This document shows, piece by piece, positions 27,216 to 37,867 of a stretch of 55,440 nt of DNA. Numbering within the stretch: the stretch's first letter is position 1; each line of letters opens with the position of its first letter. The notes below the pieces were generated by a model, which was not told where the DNA came from, did no database searches, and saw nothing but the letters and a program-made list of their open reading frames with translations. Source of the DNA: Streptococcus parasanguinis (GTDB lineage: Bacteria > Bacillota > Bacilli > Lactobacillales > Streptococcaceae); the NCBI RefSeq assembly GCF_001073155.1, contig NZ_JVEE01000020.1, positions 1-55,440 on the forward strand. The letters run 5' to 3'. The translations under genes and the position numbers were made by a program.

Positions 27216-28157
27216 ATGGTTCAAGAAATTGCAAAAAAACTGATCCGTATGGGAAAGAAGGAAGAGGCTCAGGATCTCTACTTCATTCCTCGGAAGGAGG
27301 AGTACCAGGTTTTTATGAGGGTGGGAGACGAGAGGCGCTTTGTGCAGTCCTTCCCTTTTGAGGAGATGACGGCTATTATCAGCCACTTTAAGTTCGTGGC
27401 AGGGATGAATGTGGGAGAAAAAAGGCGCAGCCAGCTAGGATCGTGTGATTACCCTTTGGAGAATGGAGTGGTCTCGATTCGCTTGTCGACGGTGGGGGAT
27501 TATCGTGGTTATGAAAGCTTGGTCATTCGGCTCTTGCATGATGAGGAACGCGAATTGCGGTTTTGGTTTGATCAGTTGCCGGACTTGAAGAAGAAATTGG
27601 CTGGTCGTGGGCTTTATCTTTTTGCAGGTCCTGTTGGTTCGGGAAAGACCACTCTCATGCATGCGTTGGCGCAAGAGCGCTTTGCGGACCAGCAAGTCAT
27701 GTCTATTGAAGACCCTGTCGAGATCAAGCAGGACAATATGCTTCAACTTCAGCTGAATGACCAGATCGGCATGACCTATGACAATCTGATCAAACTCTCC
27801 TTACGCCATCGGCCGGACCTTCTCATTATTGGAGAGATTCGAGATAGGGAAACAGCTCGTGCGGTCGTACGAGCTAGTTTGACAGGGGTAACCGTCTTCT
27901 CTACGATTCATGCTAAGAGCGTTCGAGGTGTTTATGAGCGACTTTTAGAGCTTGGAGTGAGTGAGGAAGAGCTCAAGATTGTTTTACAAGGTATTTGCTA
28001 CCAACGATTAATTGCAGGAGGAGGTGTGGTCGATTTTGCGACGGAAAACTACCAAGAGCACTCAGCCAGCCGCTGGAACCAACAAATGGATCTCTTGGCT
28101 CAATCGGGATATATCCAGCTGGCTCAGGCCCAAGCCGAAAAAATTATCTACCGCTAA
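27216..28157 (+). CDS. comYA: ComYA, competence pilus assembly ATPase
   Basis: A 313-residue GspE/PilB-type traffic ATPase that powers the transformation pilus. Walker A is GPVGSGKTT (about 143-151), Walker B LLIIGEIRDRETARAVV, with the His-box segment STIHAKSVRG. The N-terminal domain is short as in ComGA. The ATG at 27216 follows GAGAGGAGG. It is the first gene of comYABCDEFG and is transcribed from the SigX box just upstream. Confidence 0.95.
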   Translation: MVQEIAKKLIRMGKKEEAQDLYFIPRKEEYQVFMRVGDERRFVQSFPFEEMTAIISHFKFVAGMNVGEKRRSQLGSCDYPLENGVVSIRLSTVGDYRGYESLVIRLLHDEERELRFWFDQLPDLKKKLAGRGLYLFAGPVGSGKTTLMHALAQERFADQQVMSIEDPVEIKQDNMLQLQLNDQIGMTYDNLIKLSLRHRPDLLIIGEIRDRETARAVVRASLTGVTVFSTIHAKSVRGVYERLLELGVSEEELKIVLQGICYQRLIAGGGVVDFATENYQEHSASRWNQQMDLLAQSGYIQLAQAQAEKIIYR

Positions 28158-29121
28158 ACAAAAGCAAATCATCGAATTGTTTTTGAATCTTTATTCGAGT
28201 GGTTTTCATCTGTCTGAGATTGTCGATTTTCTGGATCGTTCTCACCTAGTGGAGAGTCGTTTGGTTTCCCAGATGCGAGAGGACCTTTCTCGGGGACGGA
28301 GTTTTTCAGAGATGATGGCGGGGATCGGTTTTTCAGATGCAGTGACGACACAGCTGTCTCTCGCTGAGCTTCATGGCAATCTTATATTGAGCTTGGAGAA
28401 AATCAGTGCTTACCTTGAAAACATGCGCAAGGTCAAGAAAAAGCTGATTGAGGTGAGCACTTATCCTCTCATCTTGCTTGGATTTTTAGTGCTGATTATG
28501 CTAGGCTTGCGCAATTATTTGCTCCCTCAAATGGATGCTCAAAATATTGGGACGCAAGTGATCAGTTCCTTCCCGCAACTCTTTTTGGCCTTAGGAGCGG
28601 GACTTGTGGGCTTCTTCTTACTCGGCTTTCTCTATTATCGACAGTCAGGCAAGATCAAGGTTTTTAGAAGCTTGTCTCATCTGCCTTTCGGAAAAGGCAT
28701 GATTCAAGCTTATTTGACAGCCTATTATGCCAGAGAATGGGGCAATCTGATTGGGCAAGGATTGGAGTTGTCTCAGATTTTTTCCATGATGCAGGAGCAA
28801 AAATCCCAGCTTTTTCAAGAGATTGGAAGGGACTTAGCTCTTTCTTTAGACCGTGGCCAGTCCTTTTCAGAAACGGTCAGGGGGTATCCTTTTTTCAAAA
28901 AAGAATTGCCCCTTATGATTGAATATGGTGAAGTCAAATCAAAGCTCGGAAGTGAGCTAGAGATCTACGCTGAAAAAACATGGGAAGATTTCTTTCGTCG
29001 GGTTCACAAGGCCATGAATGTGATACAACCCTTGGTGTTTGTCTTTGTAGCTCTTGTGATTGTGTTACTCTATGCAGCCATGTTGCTGCCGATTTATCAA
29101 AATATGGAGGTTCATTTATGA
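28036..29121 (+). CDS. comYB: ComYB, competence pilus membrane platform protein
   Basis: A 361-residue GspF/PilC-type protein with the expected hydrophobic segments (LILLGFLVLIMLGLRNYLL near 145, LGAGLVGFFLLGFLYY near 200 and a C-terminal one). Two GspF repeats surround them. It anchors the pilus motor. No ATG exists in this frame near the family N-terminus. The candidate starts are TTG at 28012, GTG at 28024 and TTG at 28036, all within the end of comYA. I give 28036, about 13 nt after AGGAGGAGG, with low certainty. The overlap with comYA is over 100 nt. Confidence 0.9.
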   Translation: MRRKTTKSTQPAAGTNKWISWLNRDISSWLRPKPKKLSTAKQKQIIELFLNLYSSGFHLSEIVDFLDRSHLVESRLVSQMREDLSRGRSFSEMMAGIGFSDAVTTQLSLAELHGNLILSLEKISAYLENMRKVKKKLIEVSTYPLILLGFLVLIMLGLRNYLLPQMDAQNIGTQVISSFPQLFLALGAGLVGFFLLGFLYYRQSGKIKVFRSLSHLPFGKGMIQAYLTAYYAREWGNLIGQGLELSQIFSMMQEQKSQLFQEIGRDLALSLDRGQSFSETVRGYPFFKKELPLMIEYGEVKSKLGSELEIYAEKTWEDFFRRVHKAMNVIQPLVFVFVALVIVLLYAAMLLPIYQNMEVHL

Positions 29122-29435
29122 AAAAATTAAAAACTTATAAGGTTAAAGCTTTTACACTTATTGAAATGTTGGTGGTCTTATTGATCATCAGTGTGCTCTT
29201 ATTGCTCTTTGTGCCGAATTTGACCAAGCAAAAAGACTCCGTGAAAGAGACAGGAAATGCAGCGGTTGTGAAGGTGGTCGAAAGTCAGGCTGAATTGTAC
29301 GAGCTCAATCATACCAATGACCAAGCCACTCTATCAAAGCTAATTGCTGATGGAAATATTACCAACAAACAAGCAGAATCTTATCGTGCCTATTATGCGA
29401 AAAATAGTGGAGAAACTCGTGCGGTTGCAGATTAA
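29118..29435 (+). CDS. comYC: ComYC, major competence pseudopilin
   Basis: A 105-residue type IV pilin-like protein. The prepilin site KVKAFTLIEMLVVLL shows the conserved glutamate at +5 after a cleavage site following the small residue. The hydrophobic helix (about 10-34) packs into the pilus. ComC-type peptidase would process it. The start at 29118 (GGAGGTTCATTT upstream) overlaps comYB by 4 nt (ATGA), and the frame's earlier start is rejected. Confidence 0.94.
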   Translation: MKKLKTYKVKAFTLIEMLVVLLIISVLLLLFVPNLTKQKDSVKETGNAAVVKVVESQAELYELNHTNDQATLSKLIADGNITNKQAESYRAYYAKNSGETRAVAD

Positions 29436-29829
29436 GGCCTTCACCTTGGTGGAGACCCTTCTGACCTTGATGATCGTCAGTTTTATCTATCTGGGCTTAT
29501 CGGGATCGATCAAGACGAGCTTTCAGCAGGTGGAAGAAAAAGTATTTTTTGCAGAGTTTGAACACCTCTATCAAGAAAGCCAAAAGATAGCCTTGGCAAG
29601 GCAAACGGAATTGGATGTTGAAGTGACTGCAAGGAAGATTCAAACGCCCTACCAGACGGTGGAGATTCCTGATTCTGTCATTTTGCAAGATCCTAAAACT
29701 ATTCGTTTAGACCGTGCAGGTGGCAATTCATCCCTGGCCAATGTTCACTTTCAGACACAGAGAGGAGTGGTGACCTATCAACTGTCGCTTGGAAATGGGA
29801 AAATTAAAAAAAGCATCCGTTCCCGCTAG
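29419..29829 (+). CDS. comYD: ComYD, minor competence pseudopilin
   Basis: A 136-residue pseudopilin. The prepilin motif KAFTLVETLLTLMIVSFIYL, with glutamate after the cleavage site, sits near its N-terminus. The start is uncertain: the GTG at 29419 has GGAG 7 nt upstream and gives a short leader, while the ATG at 29395 gives an extra eight residues. It overlaps the end of comYC, a sign of coupled translation. Confidence 0.9.
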   Translation: MRLQIKAFTLVETLLTLMIVSFIYLGLSGSIKTSFQQVEEKVFFAEFEHLYQESQKIALARQTELDVEVTARKIQTPYQTVEIPDSVILQDPKTIRLDRAGGNSSLANVHFQTQRGVVTYQLSLGNGKIKKSIRSR

Positions 29830-30082
29830 TATTCTCATAGAATCCTTAGTTGCCTTGGGTTTATTTGCCATGATTACGACCTTATTGTTAGGGGAGATCC
29901 GGCGTTCGCGCAAGGAGCGACTAGCGGATTTCAAAGAGGTAGAGGTCTTATCTGTCGCTCAAATGGCGCTTCAGACAGGGCAAAATCATCTAGAGGCCAA
30001 TGGTATTCAAGTTCAAGTCGAAAAAGATGCCGATCAACTCACGGTCTATCATCAAGGAAAGGTGGTACTGCATGTGGAATAA
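29795..30082 (+). CDS. comYE: ComYE, minor competence pseudopilin
   Basis: A 95-residue pseudopilin whose leader reads KKASVPASILIESLVALGLF, with the conserved glutamate in the hydrophobic start. It is short, like ComGE. The ATG at 29795 overlaps the end of comYD. The ribosome site is weak, so translation probably depends on comYD. Confidence 0.88.
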   Translation: MGKLKKASVPASILIESLVALGLFAMITTLLLGEIRRSRKERLADFKEVEVLSVAQMALQTGQNHLEANGIQVQVEKDADQLTVYHQGKVVLHVE

Positions 30083-30524
30083 AGGAAAGGTCAAGGCCTT
30101 TACCCTGCTCGAAGCCTTGGTCGCTCTCTTAGTGCTTAGTGGGGGAGTGTTGGTCTTTCAAGGCTTGACCAAGCTCCTGCATGCTGAATTGGACTACCAG
30201 GCGCATCAAAAGCAGGAAGAATGGATACTTTTTCAGCAACAATTGCAGGTGGAATTGGATCGGAGCCATTTTGAAAAAGTAGCGGACAATCATATCTACT
30301 TGGTTCAGGATCAAAAACCAATTGCCATTGGTCAATCTAAAGGAGATGATATCCGAAAAACAGATGATAAGGGCAGGGGCTATCAGCCTATGATTTCAGA
30401 GGTTCGCTCTAGCCAAATTTGGCAGGAGGGAGAGTTGATTCATCTGCGGTTGAATTTCGAAGAAGGTCTAGAAAGGGAGTATGTCTACCATGTGGTACCA
30501 GCGATGCAAAATGAAAAAAGTTAA
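30072..30524 (+). CDS. comYF: ComYF, minor competence pseudopilin
   Basis: A 150-residue pseudopilin with prepilin motif KVKAFTLLEALVALLVLSGG and a basic-acidic C-terminal domain (ComGF family). The ATG at 30072 (AAAGGTGG upstream) overlaps comYE by 11 nt. The open frame starts earlier, but that part lies inside comYE and lacks family features. Confidence 0.92.
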   Translation: MWNKGKVKAFTLLEALVALLVLSGGVLVFQGLTKLLHAELDYQAHQKQEEWILFQQQLQVELDRSHFEKVADNHIYLVQDQKPIAIGQSKGDDIRKTDDKGRGYQPMISEVRSSQIWQEGELIHLRLNFEEGLEREYVYHVVPAMQNEKS

Positions 30525-30948
30525 GGCTGGTGTCTTGCTTTACGCTCTCTTGATGGCAGCGATTTTTAGTCTCTTACTTCAGTTTTACCTGCACCGACAG
30601 GTTGCGGAAAGACGAATCTTAAAGACGAGTCAAGAGCGTCTTCGGGCCTACGCTTTGGTACAACTGGCTCTTGAAAAGAGAAAGAGTGATGAGAAGACAT
30701 CAGAGATTCATTTAAAGTCTGGAACAGTTCAGCTAAAGAAGGACAGCGGTTTTCTTCATGCCCGAGCTGAGATGAATGACGAAAGCTATGAGTTTGTCCT
30801 TCCAGTAAGGGAAGAAAAAGAAAGTAGCAAGAGCCAAAAAGAAATGAAGAAGAAACAGAAAGATAAGGAGAAGGCAGGGACCGAAACGCCTTCTGAAGAG
30901 ACGCCAAAAGAGACCAAGGAACCATCAGAAAATAGCGAAAAAGACTAA
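30490..30948 (+). CDS. comYG: ComYG, competence pilus protein with long charged tail
   Basis: A 152-residue protein with an N-terminal hydrophobic segment (KAGVLLYALLMAAIFSLLLQ, about 12-31) that matches ComGG of streptococci. The last 45 residues are a Lys/Glu/Ser tail (from EEKESSKSQKEM to ENSEKD). The start at 30490 is preferred because GGGAG lies 10 nt before it; the frame opens at 30481. It overlaps comYF by 35 nt and closes the comY operon. Confidence 0.9.
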   Translation: MWYQRCKMKKVKAGVLLYALLMAAIFSLLLQFYLHRQVAERRILKTSQERLRAYALVQLALEKRKSDEKTSEIHLKSGTVQLKKDSGFLHARAEMNDESYEFVLPVREEKESSKSQKEMKKKQKDKEKAGTETPSEETPKETKEPSENSEKD

Positions 30949-30978
30949 TTTTTGGTATGATAGGGTGCGGAGGAAATC

Positions 30979-31932
30979 ATGAATTTCGAAAAAATTGAAC
31001 AAGCTTATACCTATCTATTAGAAAACACTCAAAGTATTCAAAATGAATTGTCGACCAACTTTTATGACGCCTTGATTGAACAAAATGCCATGTATTTGGA
31101 TGGCAAGACGGATCTAGACATTGTTAAAAACAATAGCAAAAAATTAAAAGAACTAGGTTTAAGTAAGGAAGAATGGCGCAGAGCCTACCAATTCCTTTTT
31201 ATGAAAGCTGCTCAGACAGAACCTTTACAAGCGAATCACCAGTTCACACCAGATGCGATTGGTTTTATCATTACATTTTTGATTGATCAGTTGGCTAAAA
31301 GCGACCAATTGGATGTCTTAGAAGTGGGAAGTGGAACCGGAAATCTCGCTGAGACCATGGTCAACAATAGCCGCCTCACGATTGATTACTTAGGATTGGA
31401 AGTGGATGATCTTTTGATTGACCTATCTGCTAGTATCGCAGATGTGATGGAATCCAGTGTTGTCTTTGCACAAGGCGACGCGGTGCGTCCTCAAGTGTTG
31501 AAAGAAAGTGACTTGATCGTTAGCGACTTACCGATTGGTTATTATCCAGATGATGCGATTGCACAGCGCTATCAAGTGGCGAGCTCCGAAGGCCATACCT
31601 ATGCCCATCACCTCATGATGGAACAGGCTCTGAAATACCTGAAACCTCAAGGAGTAGCCATCTTTTTAGCTCCGAATAACCTCTTGACGAGCCCTCAGAG
31701 TGATCTGTTGAAAGCTTGGCTAACAGACAAAGCCCAAATTCTTGCCATGCTGACCTTGCCAGAATCTCTTTTTTCAAATCCTGCCTATGCTAAGACGATT
31801 TTCGTCCTACGAAAACAAGAAGAAGAGTCTGTTCAGCCCTTTGTCTATCCTTTTACCGATCTCCAGGATCAAGACCAGGTGGTTCACTTTATGGAAAGTT
31901 TCCAAAACTGGTTAAAGGATAGTGAAATTTGA
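30979..31932 (+). CDS. Class I SAM-dependent methyltransferase
   Basis: A 317-residue protein with a helical N-terminal part (about 1-100) and a Rossmann methyltransferase domain: motif I VLEVGSGTGNLAETM (about 113-127) and motif IV DLIVSDLPIGYYPDD, related to the N6-adenine type (NPPY in DNA enzymes). Proteins of this kind follow the comG operon in Bacillus (YtxK) and streptococci. The substrate is unknown. GGAGG precedes the ATG. It may be co-transcribed with comY, since the gap is only 30 nt. Confidence 0.88.
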   Translation: MNFEKIEQAYTYLLENTQSIQNELSTNFYDALIEQNAMYLDGKTDLDIVKNNSKKLKELGLSKEEWRRAYQFLFMKAAQTEPLQANHQFTPDAIGFIITFLIDQLAKSDQLDVLEVGSGTGNLAETMVNNSRLTIDYLGLEVDDLLIDLSASIADVMESSVVFAQGDAVRPQVLKESDLIVSDLPIGYYPDDAIAQRYQVASSEGHTYAHHLMMEQALKYLKPQGVAIFLAPNNLLTSPQSDLLKAWLTDKAQILAMLTLPESLFSNPAYAKTIFVLRKQEEESVQPFVYPFTDLQDQDQVVHFMESFQNWLKDSEI

Positions 31933-31944
31933 TCAAAGATCTGA

Positions 31945-31972
31945 TATAATAGAGGAAGTGAAAACGCTTAAT
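31945..31972 (+). promoter_or_regulatory. ackA promoter and cre-like site
   Basis: An extended -10 (TGA-TATAAT, 31945-31950) is followed by TGAAAACGCTTAAT (31959-31972), which fits the CcpA cre consensus except at its 3' end. The cre overlaps the transcribed leader. Confidence 0.65.
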
Positions 31973-31983
31973 GAGGTGAATAT

Positions 31984-33177
31984 ATGTCGAAAACAATTTC
32001 TATTAATGCAGGAAGCTCTAGTTTGAAATGGCAATTGTACCAAATGCCAGAGGAAACTGTTCTTGCAAAAGGGTTGATTGAACGGATCGGTTTGAAGGAT
32101 TCTATTTCAACTGTTAAATTTGATGGACGCTCTGAAAAACAAGTATTAGATATCCAGGACCATACACAAGCTGTAAAAATTTTGTTGGATGATTTGATTC
32201 GTTTTGATATTATCAAATCTTACGATGAGATTACAGGTGTAGGCCACCGCGTCGTTGCTGGTGGAGAATACTTCAAGGATTCTGCCTTGGTAGATGACGA
32301 AGTCCTTCGAAAAGTAGAAGAATTGTCTTTGTTAGCACCTCTTCATAATCCTGCAAATGCAGCCGGAATTCGTGCCTTTAGAGAGATTTGTCCAAATATT
32401 ACCAGTGTTGTGGTATTTGATACTTCTTTCCATACAACCATGCCGGAAAAAGCTTATCGTTACCCTCTTCCAACTAAATATTACACAGAAAATAAGGTCC
32501 GTAAGTACGGCGCTCATGGAACCAGTCATCAGTATGTAGCTGGTGAAGCTGCTAAACTTCTTGGAAAACCATTAGAAGAATTGAAATTGATCACCTGCCA
32601 CGTTGGAAATGGTGTATCTGTTACAGCGGTTGACAAGGGAATCTCTGTGGATACCTCAATGGGCTTCACCCCTCTAGGTGGAGTCATGATGGGAACCCGT
32701 ACAGGGGATCTCGATCCAGCGATTATTCCTTACTTGATGGAGCATACAGAGGATTTCAATAAGCCTGAAGATATTAGCCGTATCCTCAATCGTGAATCAG
32801 GTCTTCTGGGTGTTTCTGGATCTTCTAGCGACATGCGGGATATTCATACAGCGATGCATAATGGAGACGAAAAAGCCAAATTGGCATACGATATCTTTAT
32901 CGATCGTTTGCAAAAATACATCGGTCAATACTTGGCTGTTTTGAATGGTGCAGATGCCATCATCTTTACAGCAGGAATCGGTGAAAATGCAGTAAACGTT
33001 CGTTCTTCTATTATCAATGGCATCAGCTGGTTTGGCTGCAAGGTCGACCCTGAAAAGAACGTCTTTGGAGTTGTCGGAGACATTTCCACAGATGATTCCC
33101 GTGTGAAGGTATTGGTGATTCCAACTGATGAAGAGTTGGTGATTGCGCGTGACGTTGAACGTTTCAAAAATCAGTAA
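31984..33177 (+). CDS. ackA: Acetate kinase
   Basis: A 397-residue enzyme that makes ATP and acetate from acetyl phosphate and ADP. Signature motifs are present: [14 protein letters not shown] at the N-terminus, [21 protein letters not shown] and the [10 protein letters not shown] segment. AcK is the last step of the fermentative route that yields acetyl phosphate and extra ATP. ATGAGGTGA lies upstream of the start. The cre-like site in its leader suggests CcpA control. Confidence 0.97.
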   Translation: MSKTISINAGSSSLKWQLYQMPEETVLAKGLIERIGLKDSISTVKFDGRSEKQVLDIQDHTQAVKILLDDLIRFDIIKSYDEITGVGHRVVAGGEYFKDSALVDDEVLRKVEELSLLAPLHNPANAAGIRAFREICPNITSVVVFDTSFHTTMPEKAYRYPLPTKYYTENKVRKYGAHGTSHQYVAGEAAKLLGKPLEELKLITCHVGNGVSVTAVDKGISVDTSMGFTPLGGVMMGTRTGDLDPAIIPYLMEHTEDFNKPEDISRILNRESGLLGVSGSSSDMRDIHTAMHNGDEKAKLAYDIFIDRLQKYIGQYLAVLNGADAIIFTAGIGENAVNVRSSIINGISWFGCKVDPEKNVFGVVGDISTDDSRVKVLVIPTDEELVIARDVERFKNQ

Positions 33178-33191
33178 ACTGGAATAAAGAG

Positions 33192-33230
33192 AGAAGGCTG
33201 AAGGCGAAAGTCCCAGTCTTCTTATTTTAT
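33192..33230 (+). terminator. Terminator-like hairpin after ackA
   Basis: AGAAGGCTG and CAGTCTTCT pair over 9 bp with one G-T pair, followed by TATTTTAT. Confidence 0.6.
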
Positions 33231-33249
33231 ACAAGAAAGAGGTTGTCCA

Positions 33250-33981
33250 TTGAAAAATATACAGTCTTTTTTTCGAAAGCACCCATTATGTAAGAATGCC
33301 CTCTGGCTCCTTCTTTTTGTGCCCTTATTCTTTCTCTCACAATTTCCCCTCATCACTATGGTTTATTCCCTTCAAGAAGGAATGGATGCAGGGTGGATCA
33401 CTATCCTCACTCTCTTGGTAACAGTGGCGGTGCTCTTTGTTTTTTATAAGGTCATCAAGATGAGCCCTCTGGAGAACTTAGATGTTCGGGTCATAACCTG
33501 GCCGGCTCTGGGGAGAAATTTCCTTTTTCTTCTCTTGTTGATGGCTAATAACCTGCTCGCCTATCCTTTGTTGAAACAAGAGGCAGGTGGTACGACGGCA
33601 AACCAAGCGGCTCTGAATGAACTGCAATCTCATGCTCCTTTTCTTGCTATGGGCATGGTCGTGGTCCTTGTCGCTCCGATTCTAGAAGAGCTGCTCTGTC
33701 GGGCCATTATCCCTCGTTTGATCTTTCGAGGGGCAGAACCAATCGGATATCTAGCCGGTGCTCTCTTTTTTACTTACTTACATGGACCGAGTACCCTAGG
33801 GGAATGGGTAGCTTACGGAGGCATGTCCTTGATCTTAACTTGGGTCGCTTATCGCTACAAGCGGATCGAGTATAGCATTTGCCTTCACATGACCTTGAAT
33901 GCGCTGGCTTATTATTATCCGGTGGTCATACTCCTTTGTTTATTGCCGGTATCGAGAGTTTTCTTCCATGATAAATTATGA
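33250..33981 (+). CDS. CPBP-family intramembrane protein
   Basis: A 243-residue protein with about seven hydrophobic segments and the CPBP (CAAX protease/bacteriocin-processing) motifs: EELLCRAIIPRLIF (glutamate pair and arginine), FFTYLHGPS (motif 2 histidine) and CLHMTLNALAYYY (motif 3). These are the catalytic residues of the Rce1/Abi type. The natural substrate is unknown; bacteriocin immunity or processing is reported for relatives. The start is TTG at 33250 with AAAGAGG upstream. It is not in an operon with ackA because a hairpin lies between. Confidence 0.88.
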   Translation: MKNIQSFFRKHPLCKNALWLLLFVPLFFLSQFPLITMVYSLQEGMDAGWITILTLLVTVAVLFVFYKVIKMSPLENLDVRVITWPALGRNFLFLLLLMANNLLAYPLLKQEAGGTTANQAALNELQSHAPFLAMGMVVVLVAPILEELLCRAIIPRLIFRGAEPIGYLAGALFFTYLHGPSTLGEWVAYGGMSLILTWVAYRYKRIEYSICLHMTLNALAYYYPVVILLCLLPVSRVFFHDKL

Positions 33982-34068
33982 TAAAATGGTAGGTACCAAT
34001 GAGTTTTGATGCAGAACCTTCTTACAGAAGGTCAGAAAAAATCAGAAATCCGTATGGAGAGTAGACTC

Positions 34069-34100
34069 AGAGGTTTAGAACACTTGTTCTAGCCTCTTTT
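34069..34100 (+). terminator. Terminator hairpin before folP
   Basis: AGAGG and CCTCT enclose TAGAAC and GTTCTA with a 4-nt loop, ending in TTTT. It sits after a -10-like TATGATAAAAT (about 33978-33988), so it could end the CPBP transcript or act in the folate leader. Confidence 0.7.
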
Positions 34101-34119
34101 ATTCGCAATCATGCTGTAG

Positions 34120-35094
<975 letters not shown>

Positions 35095-36405
35095 ATGAAG
35101 ACAAAAGAACATCAGTTGGATCTTCGTTGGCTAGAAGCCTATCGTTCCCAAGATCCTCATTTCGGTTTGGAGCGCATGGAAGCTCTCTTAGCTTTGAGAG
35201 GAAATCCTCACCTAGACTGTCGGGTTATTCATGTTGCGGGGACCAATGGCAAAGGCTCTACCATTGCTACCTTGTCCCAACTCTTGAGGCAGGCAGGTTT
35301 ACGGGTTGGAGTCTTTACCTCTCCTTATCTGATCCATTACAATGACCAAATCACCATTAATGGCGAAGCCATTTCGGATCAAGACCTGCAAACCTACCTG
35401 GATAGTTACCAGCAGCTCCTGCAAGCTAAACAATCAAAGGCCGTCTTTCAAGGGTTGACGGAATTTGAAGTGATGACGGCGATTGCCTATGATTATTTTG
35501 CTCATGAGGAGCTGGATTATGTGATCATGGAAGTCGGTATGGGGGGACGACTTGACAGTACTAATGTCTGTCAGCCTGTTCTGACCGCGATCACTTCGAT
35601 TGGCTTGGATCATGTCGCCCTTTTGGGGCCAGATCTGGCTTCCATCGCCCGTGAAAAGGCTGGTATCATTAAGCCAGGAATTCCTCTGGTTCTAGGGAAA
35701 TTAGAAGCAGAAGCCAGCCAAGTCATTGAAGGTATTGCGATTCAGAAGCAGGTACCGATAACAGCCTATGACAGAGATTACCAAGTTGAGCTAGAGGCCT
35801 CTTGTCTATCAGGCCAATCCTTTTCTTATCACAGTTCTAAAAGAGAAAAAGCCTCTTATCAAGTAGCGCTCTTAGGTCATCACCAGGCCAGAAATGCAGC
35901 TCTTGCGATCAGTATCTGTGATGTACTTTTTGAAAGAGAAGGGCGTGAACTCTTGTCAAGAGAGTTAGTGGATGAGGCCTTGCATCAAGTCGTCTGGCCT
36001 GGCCGGATGGAAGTGGTCTCGCAAAATCCCATGCTCTTGCTTGATGGGGCCCATAACCCCCACGCCGTTGCGCCTTTGATCGCAAGCCTTCGGGAACTTT
36101 TTCCAAGTCAAAAAAAGACTATTCTTTTTACCTGCATCCGGACCAAAGCCTTAGAAGAGATGCTCATTCAGTGGCAGGAGCTAGAAAATAGTCGCTTGAT
36201 CCTCACGAGCTTTGAAGATCCAAGAGCTTATTCTCAAGAAGAGATGACAGCTGCTGCGAAAAACCATCAGCTTGAGGAAGTCAACTGGCAAGAGTTTCTA
36301 CAAAACTGGCAAGCAAAAGGCGATGAGCTCCTCATTGTAACGGGGTCGCTCTACTTCCTTAGCCAGGTACGACCTTATTTATTAAAAACAGAAAAATCCA
36401 ACTAG
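35095..36405 (+). CDS. folC: Folylpolyglutamate/dihydrofolate synthase
   Basis: A 436-residue Mur-ligase-like enzyme that adds glutamate to folates. The ATP-binding loop is [12 protein letters not shown] (about 48-59). [12 protein letters not shown] and the C-terminal DGAHNPHA segment are present. It starts directly after the folP stop codon. The operon role is conversion of dihydropteroate to folate. Confidence 0.94.
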   Translation: MKTKEHQLDLRWLEAYRSQDPHFGLERMEALLALRGNPHLDCRVIHVAGTNGKGSTIATLSQLLRQAGLRVGVFTSPYLIHYNDQITINGEAISDQDLQTYLDSYQQLLQAKQSKAVFQGLTEFEVMTAIAYDYFAHEELDYVIMEVGMGGRLDSTNVCQPVLTAITSIGLDHVALLGPDLASIAREKAGIIKPGIPLVLGKLEAEASQVIEGIAIQKQVPITAYDRDYQVELEASCLSGQSFSYHSSKREKASYQVALLGHHQARNAALAISICDVLFEREGRELLSRELVDEALHQVVWPGRMEVVSQNPMLLLDGAHNPHAVAPLIASLRELFPSQKKTILFTCIRTKALEEMLIQWQELENSRLILTSFEDPRAYSQEEMTAAAKNHQLEEVNWQEFLQNWQAKGDELLIVTGSLYFLSQVRPYLLKTEKSN

Positions 36406-36413
36406 GAGATGAT

Positions 36414-36968
36414 ATGGATACAAAGAAAATTGAAGAAGCAGTGAAAATGATCATCGAGGCAGTCGGTGAAGATGAGAACCGTGAGGGACTTCAGGAAACG
36501 CCGACCCGCATTGCCAAGATGTACCAAGAAATATTTGCAGGACTAGGGCAGACAGCAGAGGAGCACCTGTCTAAATCATTTGAAATCATTGATAACAATA
36601 TGGTGGTCGAGAAGGATATCTTCTTCCATTCCATGTGTGAGCATCACTTTTTACCATTTTATGGAAAAGTGCACATTGCCTACATTCCAAATGGCCGTGT
36701 GGCTGGGCTTTCCAAACTGGCTCGTACGGTTGAAGTTTACGCTAAAAAACCACAGATTCAGGAACGTTTGACGGTAGAAATTGCAGATGCCTTGATGGAA
36801 TATCTTGGAGCACAAGGAGCACTTGTCTGGGTAGAAGCAGAGCATATGTGTATGAACATGCGTGGTGTCCGTAAACCTGGGACCGCTACAGTGACAACTG
36901 CTGCGCGTGGACTGCTTGCGACAGATAAAGACTTAAAAAATGAAGCTTATAAACTCATGGGCCACTAA
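36414..36968 (+). CDS. folE: GTP cyclohydrolase I
   Basis: A 184-residue enzyme that opens folate synthesis by converting GTP to dihydroneopterin triphosphate. The zinc site residues are in [13 protein letters not shown] (cysteine and histidines) and [11 protein letters not shown] (cysteine). Length and motifs are typical. AGGAGATGAT lies just upstream. Confidence 0.96.
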   Translation: MDTKKIEEAVKMIIEAVGEDENREGLQETPTRIAKMYQEIFAGLGQTAEEHLSKSFEIIDNNMVVEKDIFFHSMCEHHFLPFYGKVHIAYIPNGRVAGLSKLARTVEVYAKKPQIQERLTVEIADALMEYLGAQGALVWVEAEHMCMNMRGVRKPGTATVTTAARGLLATDKDLKNEAYKLMGH

Positions 36969-36993
36969 TGGCTGGCTATAAGAGGTGAAGAGA

Positions 36994-37803
36994 GTGGATC
37001 AATTACGGATCAAGGACTTAGAGGTATACGCCTATCACGGTGTTTTTCCAGCAGAAAAAGAATTAGGACAACGCTTTGTCCTAGACCTATGGGTAGATTA
37101 TGAGATGACCCGTGCTGCCCGCACAGGTGATTTGGAAGCTTCGATCCATTATGGGATCTTGGCGGAACAGTTGACCGAGTGGATGCAGGCAGAAAAGATC
37201 GATCTGATTGAAACGGTGGCCTTTCAGTTGGTGCAAAAGATTTTTGAAAGCTATGCCTTTGTAAAAAAAGTTCGTCTGGAGTTGAAAAAACCTTGGGCTC
37301 CTGTTTCCTTGCCACTAGAGACTTGTTCGGTGACAATCGAACGGGAGAAAAAACGGGCCTTTATTGGGCTTGGCACCAATATGGGAGATAAACAACTGCA
37401 ACTAGAGACGGCGCTAGAAAAAATCAAGGATCGAGGCATTCGCCTTCTTCAGACATCCACAAGGATTGAAACAGAACCTTGGGGAGGAGTGGAGCAGGAC
37501 ACCTTTTTGAATCAAGTGGCAGAAGTTGAAACCTGGATGACCCCAGAGGATTTATTAGAGGCTTTACTTGCCATTGAGCAGGAAATGGGACGTATCCGTG
37601 AGGTCAAGTGGGGACCACGTGTGATTGATTTAGATCTGCTCTATATGGAGGACACCATTTGTTACAGTCCGAGCTTGATCTTGCCACATCCTTATGTGGC
37701 AGAACGTGCCTTTGTCCTAGAATCTTTGAATGAAATTGCTCCTCATTTTGTGGACCCTGTTCAAAGAAAGCCCATTCGCCAATTATGGGATGCCGTCAAA
37801 TAA
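36994..37803 (+). CDS. sulD: SulD: fused dihydroneopterin aldolase and pyrophosphokinase (FolB-FolK)
   Basis: A 269-residue fusion. Residues 1-118 are the aldolase FolB ([23 protein letters not shown], then ETVAFQLV) and residues 122-269 the pyrophosphokinase FolK ([12 protein letters not shown], then [12 protein letters not shown] and [13 protein letters not shown]). The fusion order is that of pneumococcal SulD. The GTG at 36994 with an AGGTGAAGAG site gives the family start. A GTG 9 nt upstream is less likely. It ends the folate operon before a strong terminator. Confidence 0.95.
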   Translation: MDQLRIKDLEVYAYHGVFPAEKELGQRFVLDLWVDYEMTRAARTGDLEASIHYGILAEQLTEWMQAEKIDLIETVAFQLVQKIFESYAFVKKVRLELKKPWAPVSLPLETCSVTIEREKKRAFIGLGTNMGDKQLQLETALEKIKDRGIRLLQTSTRIETEPWGGVEQDTFLNQVAEVETWMTPEDLLEALLAIEQEMGRIREVKWGPRVIDLDLLYMEDTICYSPSLILPHPYVAERAFVLESLNEIAPHFVDPVQRKPIRQLWDAVK

Positions 37804-37824
37804 TCTTTCTTCTTTGCATCATAA

Positions 37825-37857
37825 AAAAACAATCCCTCGAGCAGGGATTGTTTTTGT
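37825..37857. terminator. Terminator between sulD and the DUF1846 gene
   Basis: AAAAACAATCCCT and AGGGATTGTTTTT pair over 13 bp with a 5-nt loop. It serves both converging genes. Confidence 0.92.
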
Positions 37858-37867
37858 TTGTCTGAGT

